Source: Clostridium sp. K13 (GTDB taxonomy: Bacteria; Bacillota; Clostridia; Clostridiales; Clostridiaceae). Taken from it: a stretch of DNA of 64,000 bases. Each line of letters begins with the position of its first letter. Within the stretch, counting starts at the first letter, position 1. The position numbers were made by a program, and so were the translations under genes. Where the stretch lies: the NCBI RefSeq assembly GCF_019734195.1, contig NZ_JAASHM010000001.1, positions 248,001 to 312,000 of the forward strand. Direction: 5' to 3'. The notes under the pieces were generated by a model. The model was not told the DNA's origin, did not search any database, and was given only the letters and a program-made list of their open reading frames with translations. Positions 1 to 9,243 of the stretch are shown piece after piece.

Positions 1-704
1 TGCCAGGAGGAATGCCAATAAGAGCTTTTGGTTCCTTTAATGTTAAAATAAGTGACCATATGGTTTTAATTGATAAGATTGCAGGAATTAAGAGTCAATT
101 CACAGTAGATGATGTTAAACAAAGAGCTTTAGCTGTAGTTGACCAGCTTTTAATGAAGTGGATTGTTAGAGAAGGAAAGGATATGTTTAACTTACAAGCA
201 AATTCTTTTGAAATAGCTAAAGGAATAAAAACAGATTTAGATATGGAAATGATTAAGATAGGTTTAACTGTAACATCATTAAATATCGAAAACTTTAGCT
301 ATCCTGATTCTGTACAAAATATGATTAATAAAAATGCTGCATATGGAATGGTTGGCAATGTAGGTCATTATCAAAATGTAGCTATGATGGAAGCTATGGA
401 GAAAAATCCTAATAGTAGTATGGCTAATATGGCTCAAGCTGGTATGGGAATGCAAATGGGAATGAATATGATGAATGAAATGAAGAAAAACATGGAGTCA
501 ACTTCATCATCAAATAGCAATAAAAAAGTTTGTAAAAATTGTGGTGAAGACCTAGGTGAAAACTCAAAGTTCTGTGGTAACTGTGGAACAAAGGTTGGAG
601 CTTCTGAAAATATAGAAAAGAAAAAGAAATTCTGTACTGAATGTGGTGCATTAATTAAAGATGATTCAAAGTTTTGTGGTGAATGTGGCGCAAAGGTTAA
701 ATAA
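1..704 (+). CDS. SPFH-domain protein with C-terminal zinc ribbons (5' end outside window)
   Basis: The reading frame is open back to the first bases (codons for Pro-Gly-Gly precede the first ATG at 12), so the gene starts upstream and that ATG is internal. The visible part begins in the middle of an SPFH/virion-core-like domain (RAFGSFNVKISD), continues through its helical part, then a Met-rich linker at about residues 143-160. It ends in two zinc ribbons, CKNCG..CGNCG and CTECG..CGECG, each with paired CxxC motifs. This resembles the YdjI-type SPFH proteins of Firmicutes, which are membrane-associated and often neighbour phage-shock or stress genes. The exact role is unknown. The next gene is about 120 bp downstream with its own ribosome binding site, so co-transcription is not certain. 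Confidence 0.8.
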   Translation, partial: PGGMPIRAFGSFNVKISDHMVLIDKIAGIKSQFTVDDVKQRALAVVDQLLMKWIVREGKDMFNLQANSFEIAKGIKTDLDMEMIKIGLTVTSLNIENFSYPDSVQNMINKNAAYGMVGNVGHYQNVAMMEAMEKNPNSSMANMAQAGMGMQMGMNMMNEMKKNMESTSSSNSNKKVCKNCGEDLGENSKFCGNCGTKVGASENIEKKKKFCTECGALIKDDSKFCGECGAKVK

Positions 705-822
705 GGAAGTATTTTAATATTGCTTATAAGAAATAATATTAATTATAATATAAACTAAATTCTTAGCGTAAGGCGGAGTTTTAACTTTATCAGATAAATT
801 TATTTTTATTTAGGAGAAACAA

Positions 823-1437
823 ATGATTATAAGCAAAGACTTTTATAATAGAAGTGCATTAGAAGTTTCAAAGGACTTACTTGGCAAGGTACTTGTTAGA
901 GAAGTTGATGGTAAAATTTTAAAGGGCAAGATTGTTGAGACAGAAGCATATATAGGTGCTACAGATAAGGCATGTCATGCATATAACGGACGTAGAACTA
1001 CTAGAACAGAACCTTTGTATGAAGATGGTGGAATTTCCTATATATATTTTATATATGGATTATATCATTGTTTTAACGTTGTTACTAATGAAAAAGATGT
1101 GGCTGAAGCTGTATTAATTAGAGCAATAGAGCCTTTAAATGAGCTTGATTATATTTCCAATATTAGATATAATAAGACATATATTGAGCTTACTAAAGCT
1201 CAAATAAAAAATTTAACGAATGGTCCATCAAAGTTATGCCTGGCTTATTTAATAAATAAGGATTTAAATATAGAACCATTATACAAGAAAGGTCCTATAT
1301 ATATTGCAGATGGTGATAATGATGAAAAGTTTGAAATTGTGGAAACTAAGAGAATTGGAATAGACTATGCTGAAGAGGCAAAGGATTTTATGTGGAGATT
1401 TTATATTAAGGATAATATATTTGTCTCAAAAAAATAA
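823..1437 (+). CDS. DNA-3-methyladenine glycosylase (AAG/MPG family)
   Basis: A 204-residue member of the AAG/MPG family, which removes alkylated purines such as 3-methyladenine and hypoxanthine from DNA in base-excision repair. The family core is present: [10 protein letters not shown] carries the catalytic glutamate (Glu41) and the intercalating tyrosine (Tyr43), and His52 sits at the position of human His136. The segment [14 protein letters not shown] matches the conserved strand near the active site. The length is normal for bacterial single-domain members. A good ribosome binding site (aggag) lies 7 bases before the ATG. It is followed after 50 bp by mgsA on the same strand. Family assignment is strong; substrate range cannot be judged. 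Confidence 0.93.
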   Translation: MIISKDFYNRSALEVSKDLLGKVLVREVDGKILKGKIVETEAYIGATDKACHAYNGRRTTRTEPLYEDGGISYIYFIYGLYHCFNVVTNEKDVAEAVLIRAIEPLNELDYISNIRYNKTYIELTKAQIKNLTNGPSKLCLAYLINKDLNIEPLYKKGPIYIADGDNDEKFEIVETKRIGIDYAEEAKDFMWRFYIKDNIFVSKK

Positions 1438-1487
1438 TTAAGTTAAAACTTTAAATTTATATAGTATAGTAAAAGGGAGAGATACAG

Positions 1488-1853
1488 ATGAGAGTAGCAT
1501 TAATTGCCCATGATAAGAAAAAAGAAGAAATGGTTAATTTCGCAAAAATGAATGAAGAAAGATTATCAAATCTAGAGCTTTATGCAACTGGAACTACAGG
1601 TTTAAGAATAATGGAAAACACTAGCTTAGAAATTCATAGATTAAAGAGTGGTCCTCTTGGTGGAGATCAACAAATAGGTGCTTTAGTTTCTGAGCAAAAG
1701 TTAGATCTAGTTATCTTCTTAAGAGATCCATTAACATCACAACCACACGAACCTGATGTTAATGCATTATTAAGATTATGCGATGTTTATGCAATACCAC
1801 TTGCAACTAACATCTCTACAGCTCAATTAGTTTTAGATGCTTTACACAAATAA
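1488..1853 (+). CDS. mgsA: methylglyoxal synthase
   Basis: A 121-residue cytosolic enzyme that converts dihydroxyacetone phosphate to methylglyoxal and phosphate, a bypass of lower glycolysis used when phosphate is short or sugar phosphates accumulate. The family signature [12 protein letters not shown] holds the catalytic aspartate (Asp60, equivalent to E. coli Asp71). His87 in [10 protein letters not shown] matches the second catalytic residue, and the phosphate-binding GTTG motif is at 35-38. Length is typical of Gram-positive enzymes. The ribosome binding site gggagag precedes the ATG. A strong terminator follows directly, so the gene ends its transcription unit. Confidence 0.96.
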   Translation: MRVALIAHDKKKEEMVNFAKMNEERLSNLELYATGTTGLRIMENTSLEIHRLKSGPLGGDQQIGALVSEQKLDLVIFLRDPLTSQPHEPDVNALLRLCDVYAIPLATNISTAQLVLDALHK

Positions 1854-1867
1854 AAATAGATAATTAT

Positions 1868-1903
1868 AAAAAAAGAGTTGCGTTAATAGCAACTCTTTTT
1901 TTG
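1868..1903 (+). terminator. rho-independent terminator of mgsA
   Basis: Stem of 11 bp (arms 1871-1881 and 1889-1899) with a 7-base loop and a run of T residues, 15 bp after the mgsA stop. Confidence 0.92.
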
Positions 1904-2058
1904 TGTATAACGTTCACAATTAAGTGATACATTTACATTATTATTATATGTATAAATTACAGGTAATATGCAGGATATCTTATAAATAAAATCGTCATAA
2001 AAATTTAATATAAGTCATAGAATTTTTTGAGAACAATAATAGGGGATAGTAATGATTT

Positions 2059-3009
2059 ATGAGTGTTAAAGTAGAGATATTTTCAGGTTTTCTGGGAGCT
2101 GGAAAAACACAATTAATTAAAAAACTTATAGAAGAAGGTTATTATAAAGAGCGAATTGCAATTATTGAAAATGAATTTGGTGAAGTAAGTATTGATGGTG
2201 CAATTCTAAAGAGAACTAATACTTTAGTAAAGGAAATAAATGCTGGATGTATTTGTTGTCAAGTTACTGGGGATTTTAAAGAGTCAATTATAGATGTAGT
2301 GGAAAATTGCAATGTAGATAGACTTTTAGTAGAACCAACAGGAGTTGCAAAATTAAGTGACATAAAGAAAGTATTTACTGATAAGGAATTAAAGGATATA
2401 GCAGAGGTAGAAAAGGCTATAACAGTAGTAGATGCTGAAAAATTCGATTTGTACTTAACTAATTTTAAGAGCTTTTTTATTAATCAAATAAAAAATGCTG
2501 ATATTATAATTTTAAGCAGAACTCAAAACGTTACAAATGAAGAAGTAAGAAGATTGCAAGAAGAAATTAGTAAATTAAACTCTAATGCAATAATAATAGG
2601 AAGACAGTGGACTAATACAAAATCAGAGGAGCTACTTCCTAAAATGTTTGTAACAAGGGAGAAAGGTGAGATTAAAGAAAAAATAAGCTTTAGAAAGGCA
2701 AACTCTAATTTAGGCAATGTTAAATCAGAAAAAAACGATGAAAGTTCATTTGAGAGCTTTGCTTTAAAAATAGATAGATATGTATCTAAAGAGGAATTAT
2801 TAAGTAAGTTTAACTTTATAAAAAATAGTTTTGAGTTTGGAGAAATTATTAGAGCAAAAGGAATCGTTAATACTAAAAATGGTAAAGAGCAATTTGACTA
2901 TACTTTATCTGAAATAAATATGCAAAAGATAGCTTATAGAGGAGAGACTGTTATTTCATTTATAGGAACTAATTTAAATAGAGATAAGATTAAAAAGTTT
3001 TTCTTATAA
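2059..3009 (+). CDS. CobW/COG0523-family GTPase with CxCC metal motif
   Basis: A 316-residue G3E-family P-loop GTPase of the CobW/YciC/YjiA group, thought to deliver metal ions (zinc, cobalt or iron) to target proteins. Visible are Walker A GFLGAGKT (10-17), the switch segment ENEFGEV (37-43) and the metal-binding motif GCICC (63-67). After the GTPase domain comes a C-terminal CobW_C-like domain (about 245-316). An aggggatag ribosome binding site precedes the ATG; an earlier overlapping ATG at 2052 is out of frame. It heads an operon with a second COG0523-like protein, a YraQ-type permease and a TIGR03943 protein. In Bacillus the related ycgR/ycgQ pair is metal-linked. The metal here is not determinable from sequence, and I could not see a convincing Zur box upstream. 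Confidence 0.88.
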   Translation: MSVKVEIFSGFLGAGKTQLIKKLIEEGYYKERIAIIENEFGEVSIDGAILKRTNTLVKEINAGCICCQVTGDFKESIIDVVENCNVDRLLVEPTGVAKLSDIKKVFTDKELKDIAEVEKAITVVDAEKFDLYLTNFKSFFINQIKNADIIILSRTQNVTNEEVRRLQEEISKLNSNAIIIGRQWTNTKSEELLPKMFVTREKGEIKEKISFRKANSNLGNVKSEKNDESSFESFALKIDRYVSKEELLSKFNFIKNSFEFGEIIRAKGIVNTKNGKEQFDYTLSEINMQKIAYRGETVISFIGTNLNRDKIKKFFL

Positions 3010-3039
3010 GGTAAAATTAGGAGTTTAAGAGGTGAATAT

Positions 3040-3675
3040 ATGAAGGTTGGCGTTGATGTAGTTACTGGATTTTTAGGGGCTGGCAAGTCAGCCTTTATTA
3101 ATTCATTAGTAAATAAAACTATTGCAGATAAGGAAAAAATAGTTGTTATTACTTGTGAAAGTGGAAAGACTCAAATAAATGAGTTTAATGAAAAAGAACA
3201 AAGTGTAAAGCATGTTAGCTTTATGGGTGAAGGCTTAGAGCTTAATAATGAAATTTATAAAATAGTAAAAAAATATAAGCCTCATAGAATAATTATAGAA
3301 TATAACGGCACAGAAACATTAGAGCATTTATATAAATGTGTGTTTGATAATGAAACAGGAAAATTAATAAAGCTAGATACTATTTATTTTATCTGCGATG
3401 GAAGAAATATTGAGTTTTATGTTATGAATATGGGAGAAATATTATTACCTTTCATACAAAATAGTGATGTAATTGTAGTTAATAATTGTAATATAGAAAA
3501 AGATTTAAATTTAGAAAATGGTGTTAAGTTGTTAGAAGAATTAAATCATAAGGCACAAATAATAAAATCACAAAATAATGATGAGATTGAAATAGCCTTA
3601 GAAAAAAGCAAGTTATTAGAAGATAAGCTATTAAGAAATATGAGAGTGAAATTAGTAGATTATATGAGAAAGTAA
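3040..3675 (+). CDS. short CobW-like GTPase lacking the CxCC motif
   Basis: A 211-residue P-loop protein with the same N-terminal architecture as its upstream neighbour: GFLGAGKS at 10-17, then CESG in place of ENEFG. It has no GCICC motif and no CobW C-terminal domain, ending soon after the GTPase fold. A Val-Asn-Asn-Cys (VVNNCN) segment near residue 148 sits where a nucleotide base-recognition motif (NKxD) would be. It starts 30 bp after the previous stop with a gaggtg ribosome binding site, and the permease gene follows after 16 bp, so it is translated from the same operon. Probably a partner or regulatory paralogue of the CxCC protein; function unproven. Confidence 0.82.
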   Translation: MKVGVDVVTGFLGAGKSAFINSLVNKTIADKEKIVVITCESGKTQINEFNEKEQSVKHVSFMGEGLELNNEIYKIVKKYKPHRIIIEYNGTETLEHLYKCVFDNETGKLIKLDTIYFICDGRNIEFYVMNMGEILLPFIQNSDVIVVNNCNIEKDLNLENGVKLLEELNHKAQIIKSQNNDEIEIALEKSKLLEDKLLRNMRVKLVDYMRK

Positions 3676-3691
3676 GATAGCGGGTGAGAAA

Positions 3692-4600
3692 GTGAGTATA
3701 AGTAAATTTGAATCATGGATGTGGAGTTACCTAGGGATTATCGTTGAAGCATTACCGTTTCTTTTGATAGGAGCAGTATTATCAGCTTTAATTCAAATTT
3801 ACGTATCAGATGAATTAATAAAAAAAATTATTCCTAAAAATAATATTATAGGATATTTTATAGCTGCAATATCGGGGGTATTTTTTCCAGTATGTGAATG
3901 TGCTATAGTTCCAATTACAAGAAGCTTAATAAAAAAAGGATTACCTATAGGAGTTGGAATAACATTTATGTTAGCAGTTCCTATAGTTAATCCAGTTGTA
4001 ATTATGTCTACATATTATGCATTTCCAAATGACATTAATATTGTTATATATAGAACGATAGGTGGAGTAATAGGTGCTTTAATAGTTGGAATGATAGTTG
4101 GATTTTTTTATGATAAAAAGAAAAATACAGAAGTTTTAAGAAGTGAAGAAGCTGGACTTTACTGTGATTGTTGTACTTTCAGTAATAATTATTATATTTC
4201 ATTAAAAGGTAAAATTAAAAATTTAGTTTTAAATGCATCTAATGAGTTTTTAAATATAAGTATTTATTTTATTTTTGGTGCACTTCTTTCAAGTATTTTT
4301 GTAGTATTCCTTCAAGATAGTTTAATTAATGATATGACATCAGGAAAGGTAGTTGGAGTTGTTATAATGATGTTGCTAGGATTTGTATTATCACTATGCT
4401 CAGAAGCTGATGCCTTTGTTGCAAAAGGATTTATGGACAACTTTGGAGTTGCAGGAGTTATAGCATTTTTAATATTAGGACCAATGATGGATCTGAAAAA
4501 CTTAATATTATCTTTTGGATTCTTTAAAAAGAAATTTGTACTACAATTACTTTTAATAATTTGCATAGTTGTATTTGGAATATGTCTAGCAATAGTATAA
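3692..4600 (+). CDS. YraQ/DUF318-type permease
   Basis: A 302-residue polytopic membrane protein of the YraQ/ArsP-like permease family (Pfam permease 03773). The family signature PVCECAIVP is at 66-74, followed by ITRSLIKKGLPIGVGI and a membrane segment rich in Pro-Val-Asn-Pro. Around eight hydrophobic helices can be drawn. A cytoplasmic loop holds a cysteine cluster, YCDCC (about 152-156), suggestive of metal or thiol chemistry. The start is GTG at 3692 with ribosome binding site cgggtgag; it lies 16 bp after the preceding gene. Its pairing with a TIGR03943 protein matches the Bacillus YcgR-YcgQ pair. The transported substrate is unknown. Confidence 0.87.
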   Translation: MSISKFESWMWSYLGIIVEALPFLLIGAVLSALIQIYVSDELIKKIIPKNNIIGYFIAAISGVFFPVCECAIVPITRSLIKKGLPIGVGITFMLAVPIVNPVVIMSTYYAFPNDINIVIYRTIGGVIGALIVGMIVGFFYDKKKNTEVLRSEEAGLYCDCCTFSNNYYISLKGKIKNLVLNASNEFLNISIYFIFGALLSSIFVVFLQDSLINDMTSGKVVGVVIMMLLGFVLSLCSEADAFVAKGFMDNFGVAGVIAFLILGPMMDLKNLILSFGFFKKKFVLQLLLIICIVVFGICLAIV

Positions 4601-4634
4601 TTATTTGCTATTTTTAATTGTATAAGAGGTGTAT

Positions 4635-5303
4635 ATGAAGAAATTTAATATTGATGAATTAATATGGTTTATTATTTTAGTATTATTATCTTTATCACTA
4701 GTATTTTTAATAAGAAGTGGAAAGATAACCAACTTCGTAGGTAGTGATATGATTATTTATTTCTATTTGAGCATAATAATATTAAGTGTTTTTGCAATAT
4801 TTCAATTTGGTAGAATCTTTACAATAAAAAGAAGAGTTGAAACTACTAATAAATACATTCCTTTAACATTTACATTATGTGTTGGAGTAGTTTTATTATA
4901 TGTTTTTCCCTTATTAAAAGGAAATACAGATATAAATGAAGAGTTATTACTTAAAAATAATGCTGATGCAATAATTATAAATAGTGAAAATTATTCTATA
5001 TTAAATGAAATTGTTGAAAACAAAGAGGAATATGAGGGAAAAAAGATAGTTTTTTTAGGATATATAGATAAAATAAAGGAAAATTCAGATTTTACTATTA
5101 TAGCTAGGCAAACAGTAAAGTGTTGTCAAGCTGATAAAGAAAAGATACAGATAAAAGCAAAGGGATTAGAATCTAATTTAGAAGAAGGACAATGGATTAA
5201 TATTTGCGGAAAGATATGTTTTAGTGATGAATTTTATATTTTAGTAGAAGAATATAAATTGCAGGATGAACCTAATGATATATATTTTCATGAGCATCTT
5301 TAA
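4635..5303 (+). CDS. TIGR03943-family protein (partner of YraQ-type permease)
   Basis: About 222 residues: three N-terminal membrane helices (about 10-32, 40-62, 75-95) then a soluble domain. The soluble domain carries the family's cysteine pair in RQTVKCCQAD and a small OB-like strand region near GQWINICG. This is the TIGR03943/DUF1980 family, the usual companion of YraQ-like permeases. An in-frame GTG exists at 4629, but it overlaps the ribosome binding site (agagg at 4625-4629), so ATG 4635 is the better start. It is the last gene of the four-gene operon; about 90 bp separate it from scpA. Confidence 0.85.
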   Translation: MKKFNIDELIWFIILVLLSLSLVFLIRSGKITNFVGSDMIIYFYLSIIILSVFAIFQFGRIFTIKRRVETTNKYIPLTFTLCVGVVLLYVFPLLKGNTDINEELLLKNNADAIIINSENYSILNEIVENKEEYEGKKIVFLGYIDKIKENSDFTIIARQTVKCCQADKEKIQIKAKGLESNLEEGQWINICGKICFSDEFYILVEEYKLQDEPNDIYFHEHL

Positions 5304-5392
5304 GGCTTGTTCTTTTAAAAGAAAATTGTTATTATATAAGTTATGAAACCCTTAAAAGTAGCATAATAAAAAGATAAAGGCGGGATGAATTA

Positions 5393-6145
5393 ATGGAATT
5401 GCCAAAGATTAAAGTGGCAGATTTTGAAGGACCTTTTGATTTATTACTGCATCTTATAAAAAAGAATAAGATGGATATATATAATGTAGAAATATATAAA
5501 GTTACAAATCAATATTTAGAGTACCTTAATACAAGAAAGGTTATGGATCTTGAGATAACATCAGAATTTATTGTTGTTGCAGCTACATTAATAGAGATAA
5601 AATCAAAAAATCTTCTTCCAAAAATAAAAGTAGAAGAGGAAGAAAATGAAGAAGATATTGAAAAGAGATTAATGGAAAGATTAATTGAGTATAAAAAGAT
5701 AAAATCAGTATCTGAATTCTTTAAAGAGCGATATATAAATCAAGGTGATGTTTATAGTAAGAAGCCAGAGATAATTGAGGAAGTTAAAAGTGAGCCAGTA
5801 AATAATGTTGATATATTTAAGAATTTAACGTTATTAGATTTATATAATATTTATAATAAAATATTAGAAAACTATAGAGAAAAACAAAATAAGTTTAACG
5901 TAGTACAAAAGAAAATATACGTAGATAAGTATAAAGTAGAAGATAAGATGAATGAGCTTTTAGAAAGAGTTAATTCAAATAATGTAATTGAATTTGATAG
6001 TTTAATGAAAGAAAGTTCATGTAAGCTTGAAACAGTAGTTACATTTTTAGCATTATTAGAACTTATAAAAATTAGAACTATTAATGTTTATCAAGATGAG
6101 AGTTTTGGAAATATACTTATCAAGAGGAGGAGAGATAGTGAGTAA
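5393..6145 (+). CDS. scpA: segregation and condensation protein ScpA
   Basis: The kleisin subunit (250 residues) of the bacterial Smc-ScpAB condensin, which compacts and helps segregate the chromosome. The N-terminal signature DFEGPFDLLLHLIKKNKMDI (11-30) is the part that binds the Smc neck. The acidic central linker (EEEENEEDIEKR) and the C-terminal winged-helix region that contacts the Smc head are also visible. A good ribosome binding site (aggcggg) lies before the ATG. Its last 8 bases overlap scpB, indicating translational coupling. Confidence 0.97.
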   Translation: MELPKIKVADFEGPFDLLLHLIKKNKMDIYNVEIYKVTNQYLEYLNTRKVMDLEITSEFIVVAATLIEIKSKNLLPKIKVEEEENEEDIEKRLMERLIEYKKIKSVSEFFKERYINQGDVYSKKPEIIEEVKSEPVNNVDIFKNLTLLDLYNIYNKILENYREKQNKFNVVQKKIYVDKYKVEDKMNELLERVNSNNVIEFDSLMKESSCKLETVVTFLALLELIKIRTINVYQDESFGNILIKRRRDSE

Positions 6146-6827
6146 CATTGATGTTAAGCAGTATGAATTTAAAGAGTTATCTAGAAAGTCTAGTATAAAA
6201 TCAGCTATCGAATCAATGCTATTTGTAAGTGGAGAACCTTTATCATTAAGAGATTTAAGTAATAATTTAGAGCTTAAGGATAAGAATGTTGAAGAAATAA
6301 TAAAAGAAATGATTAATGAATATGAAGACGAAAATAGAGGAATTAGATTAATTAGTATAAATGGTGCTTATCAATTAGTTACTAAAAGTGAAAACTCTGA
6401 TTATATTCAAAAGTTATTAAAGAAAAATAAAAGACATTCACTTTCACAAGCATCTATAGAAAGCTTAGCTATTATTGCATATAAGCAGCCAATAACACGT
6501 ATTGATATAGATGAAATAAGAGGTGTTAAGTCAGAATCAGCCATTCAAAAGCTTGTTGAAAAAGGATTAATAAAAGATATAGGTAGATTAGAAGTACCAG
6601 GAAGACCTATACTTTATGGAACTACAGATGAATTCTTAAGACAATTTGGGTTAGAAACATTAAAGGAGTTACCATCATTAGATTTATATAATGATGAAGA
6701 GGCAAAGAGCTCTATGGATGTTTTAAATCAAGCTCTTGAAGATATGAAGTCAGATTTAGATAATAATGATAAAGAAGTTGAAAATAAAGAAGTGGATATA
6801 GAAGCAGCATTAGATAATGATGTTTAA
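6138..6827 (+). CDS. scpB: segregation and condensation protein ScpB
   Basis: The kite subunit of Smc-ScpAB, 229 residues with two winged-helix domains: about 15-90, and about 95-175 containing SLAIIAYKQPITR and a GRPILYGTT motif. The start is chosen at GTG 6138 because the ideal ribosome binding site aagaggagg at 6122-6130 lies just upstream. It gives the family-typical N-terminus and an 8-bp overlap with scpA; an ATG further upstream at 6084 would sit deep inside scpA. The C-terminal tail is acidic and low-complexity. The operon ends at a bidirectional terminator shared with gerW. Confidence 0.96.
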   Translation: MSNIDVKQYEFKELSRKSSIKSAIESMLFVSGEPLSLRDLSNNLELKDKNVEEIIKEMINEYEDENRGIRLISINGAYQLVTKSENSDYIQKLLKKNKRHSLSQASIESLAIIAYKQPITRIDIDEIRGVKSESAIQKLVEKGLIKDIGRLEVPGRPILYGTTDEFLRQFGLETLKELPSLDLYNDEEAKSSMDVLNQALEDMKSDLDNNDKEVENKEVDIEAALDNDV

Positions 6828-6833
6828 AAATAA

Positions 6834-6863
6834 TAAGCTACTGAAATTATAATCAGTAGCTTA
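6834..6863. terminator. bidirectional terminator between scpB and gerW
   Basis: Perfect 11-bp stem (taagctactga / tcagtagctta) with an 8-base loop between two convergent genes, A-rich on the left and T-rich on the right. Confidence 0.9.
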
Positions 6864-6868
6864 CTATT

Positions 6869-7309
6869 TTATAAATCGATGTCGATATCAATTTTATCAT
6901 CATCAACATTAGTATTAGATTTATTATTTTTATCTGAAAAGAAATTTTTTACTAATTCAAAAAGTTGAGGTACAGAATCAACTATTCTATCTACAGTAGT
7001 ATCATAATCCATAGGTTGTAGTCTTACCATTCCATCTTTAATTACTAAAAAAGCAATAGGTTTTACACTAACTCCAGCACCAGATCCACCACCAAATGGG
7101 TAATTTTCATCACCATTTCTTACTGCAACATGTTCACCAAATTCACTTCCTCCAGAGGCAAAACCAAAGGAAACCTTAGAAATTGGAACAATTGAAGTAC
7201 CATCACTAGTTTCTAGAACATCTCCAACTACAGTGTTAACATCTATCATATCACGTAAATTTTCCATAGTGCTTCTCATTAAATTTTCTAATTCATGCTT
7301 ATCAGACAT
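6869..7309 (-). CDS. gerW: GerW family sporulation protein (YtfJ)
   Basis: A 146-residue protein of the GerW/YtfJ family, a forespore-expressed protein needed for proper spore germination in Bacillus. The family core is complete: an N-terminal helical segment, GDVLETSDGTSIVPISKVSF, and the Gly-rich block FGGGSGAGVSVKPIAFLVI. It ends in an acidic tail (DDDKIDIDIDL). It lies 29 bp downstream of a DUF2953 gene, reproducing the ytfI-ytfJ pair of Bacillus. Its presence is direct evidence that the organism, or a recent ancestor, forms spores. Confidence 0.94.
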   Translation of the reverse strand: MSDKHELENLMRSTMENLRDMIDVNTVVGDVLETSDGTSIVPISKVSFGFASGGSEFGEHVAVRNGDENYPFGGGSGAGVSVKPIAFLVIKDGMVRLQPMDYDTTVDRIVDSVPQLFELVKNFFSDKNNKSNTNVDDDKIDIDIDL

Positions 7310-7338
7310 AATAATCCCTATGTTTAGGGACTCACCTC

Positions 7339-7941
7339 CTATTTTTTTATTATGGAATCATCAAAAGTACATTTATAAATAATAATACCCATATAAATAA
7401 TTTGAGCTAAATTAAAGGTAATTATACTACTTATTGTAATTTCAAATAGTATCTTATCTTTAAATATTGGCTTAAAATCATTGTCTAATACTTTAACTTT
7501 AAATATTGTTGAAAATATATAAAGTAATATTGGGTTAATATTATAAAATACTCCAAGAAATATAGTAGTCCTGCTGGCATCCCCTAGAGAATAAATAGTA
7601 TCACTTTTAAACTTTATTGATGGTTTAAACTTATTTCTACTAAGTCTAAAATAAATGTTTTTAATAAGTAACTTATAATTAAGTTCAAAATTTTTTTTCT
7701 TTGAATTAATATTAGTATCTTTTTTAATATCTTTTGACTTAGTTTTTTCTTTATTTTTTTTCTTTGTAGTTTTTTCTTTTCTATTTAAAAATTTATTTAA
7801 AATACCACCATCATTGGATATTAAATTAATATTATAAAATTTTATATAATACCTATCTTTAGAATAATGAGCCTTAAATTTTAAGGGGATAGGTATAAAT
7901 AAAATTAATATTAAAACAATAAAAATTATCAAAAAAAGCAT
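7339..7941 (-). CDS. DUF2953 domain protein (YtfI-like)
   Basis: A 200-residue protein with one N-terminal membrane helix (1-19), a Lys-rich segment (about 52-80) and a C-terminal domain containing the DUF2953 pattern SLGDASRTTIFLGVFYNI. It ends with a second hydrophobic stretch. YtfI has no firmly established function; it is nearly always next to gerW/ytfJ and is probably a sporulation-time membrane partner. A ggggagg ribosome binding site precedes the ATG. Confidence 0.85.
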   Translation of the reverse strand: MLFLIIFIVLILILFIPIPLKFKAHYSKDRYYIKFYNINLISNDGGILNKFLNRKEKTTKKKNKEKTKSKDIKKDTNINSKKKNFELNYKLLIKNIYFRLSRNKFKPSIKFKSDTIYSLGDASRTTIFLGVFYNINPILLYIFSTIFKVKVLDNDFKPIFKDKILFEITISSIITFNLAQIIYMGIIIYKCTFDDSIIKK

Positions 7942-8073
7942 AATTAACCTCCCCTAGCTTTTTATAGTATTGCCACAAAAATGAAATATAAGTCATAAAA
8001 ATTTATTATTTAGGTTTAAAATTTTTATAAATGAAAATACTACAAGTGTAAGGAGAAAATAGGAGTGATACTA

Positions 8074-9243
8074 ATGATGAAAACTAAAATCCTAGGAGTA
8101 ACTTTGAGTTTATTTTTAATAATTTTTGAATTATTAAGCAATTGTGTTTACGCTCAATGCTTTGAGGAAGACGATGGTAATGATGTAGTAATACTTGAAG
8201 ATAATGAAATAGATGATGTAGATGTGGATAATATATTAAATACTATTAGAGTCTCAGCAAGGAATGCAATAGCATTAGATAGTAAAACAAAACAAGTTTT
8301 ATTTGAACAAAACGCTCGTGAAATAGTACCAATGGCGAGCACAACAAAAATCCTTACAGCTTTAGTTGCAATAACTCATGGAGACTTAGATAGAGAAGTA
8401 ACTATAAGTAAAACCGCAGCATCTATTAGAGGATCAAAGGTAGGATATGTAGCTGGAGAAAAAATAAGATTAAGAGAATTACTATATGGGTTAATGTATA
8501 AATCAGGAAATGATGCAGCAATAGCAATTGCTGAAGATATAGGAGGAAGTATAGAAGGTTTTGCTAAGATAATGAATGATTATGCTACTAGCTTAGGATT
8601 AATTAATTCACACTTTGAAAGTCCTCATGGTTTAGATAGCCCTAAACATTATACATCTGCATATGATTTAGCACTTTTAACTACAAAAGCAATGGAAAGT
8701 GATTTATTTTGTGAAATTTGTGGAACAAAGACTATAACAAAAGATACTTCTAATTTCACAAGAGATTACAATAATATAAATAAAATATTATATAAAATTC
8801 CAGAGGCAAATGGAGTTAAAACAGGATATACGGGTCAAGCAGGAAAATGTTTAGTTTCTTCAGTAAAGCATGAAGGAAGAAATATAATTATAGTTGTATT
8901 AAATTGTAGTGATAGATGGAATGTTACAGAAAAAATATATAAATATGTATCAGATAACTATTGCTTTAAGAGTGATAATGTAAAAGATGTTGTAAAATCA
9001 TCAGAATTTATTAATTTAGGAAGTGTTATTGAAGAGTGTGATTTTGAATATGGATTTAAAGGTGAAGGATCTGTAGAGGTAGAAGTCTTTAATACAGTAA
9101 ATAAGAATTCTGGAGATATAATTGGAAAAGTAGCCTTAAATAATCAGGGTGAAGAGCTATTAAAGAAGGCATTAATTTGTGGAAAAGATATTAAGGAAAA
9201 TGAATTTGAAGAAATTATTAATACTGAAAGCACTAATTATTAG
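8074..9243 (+). CDS. D-alanyl-D-alanine carboxypeptidase (PBP5/DacF type)
   Basis: Secreted S11-family carboxypeptidase that trims the terminal D-Ala from peptidoglycan stem peptides. From ATG 8074 the protein is about 389 residues. It has a signal peptide (1-27), an acidic Asp/Glu-rich linker (30-52), and the catalytic triad of motifs STTK (89-92), SGN (144-146) and KTG (249-251). A C-terminal beta domain follows. A GTG at 8065 is in frame but lies inside the aggag ribosome binding site (8061-8065), so 8074 (or 8077) is the likely start. Proximity to scpAB and ytfIJ resembles the Firmicute dacF neighbourhood. The TAG stop codon lies inside the terminator stem. Confidence 0.93.
   Translation: MMKTKILGVTLSLFLIIFELLSNCVYAQCFEEDDGNDVVILEDNEIDDVDVDNILNTIRVSARNAIALDSKTKQVLFEQNAREIVPMASTTKILTALVAITHGDLDREVTISKTAASIRGSKVGYVAGEKIRLRELLYGLMYKSGNDAAIAIAEDIGGSIEGFAKIMNDYATSLGLINSHFESPHGLDSPKHYTSAYDLALLTTKAMESDLFCEICGTKTITKDTSNFTRDYNNINKILYKIPEANGVKTGYTGQAGKCLVSSVKHEGRNIIIVVLNCSDRWNVTEKIYKYVSDNYCFKSDNVKDVVKSSEFINLGSVIEECDFEYGFKGEGSVEVEVFNTVNKNSGDIIGKVALNNQGEELLKKALICGKDIKENEFEEIINTESTNY

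Noticed and set aside
1905-2058. Zur or other metal-regulator operator in front of the CobW operon
   Set aside because: No convincing inverted repeat of the known type was found; regulation by metal remains an inference from gene content only.
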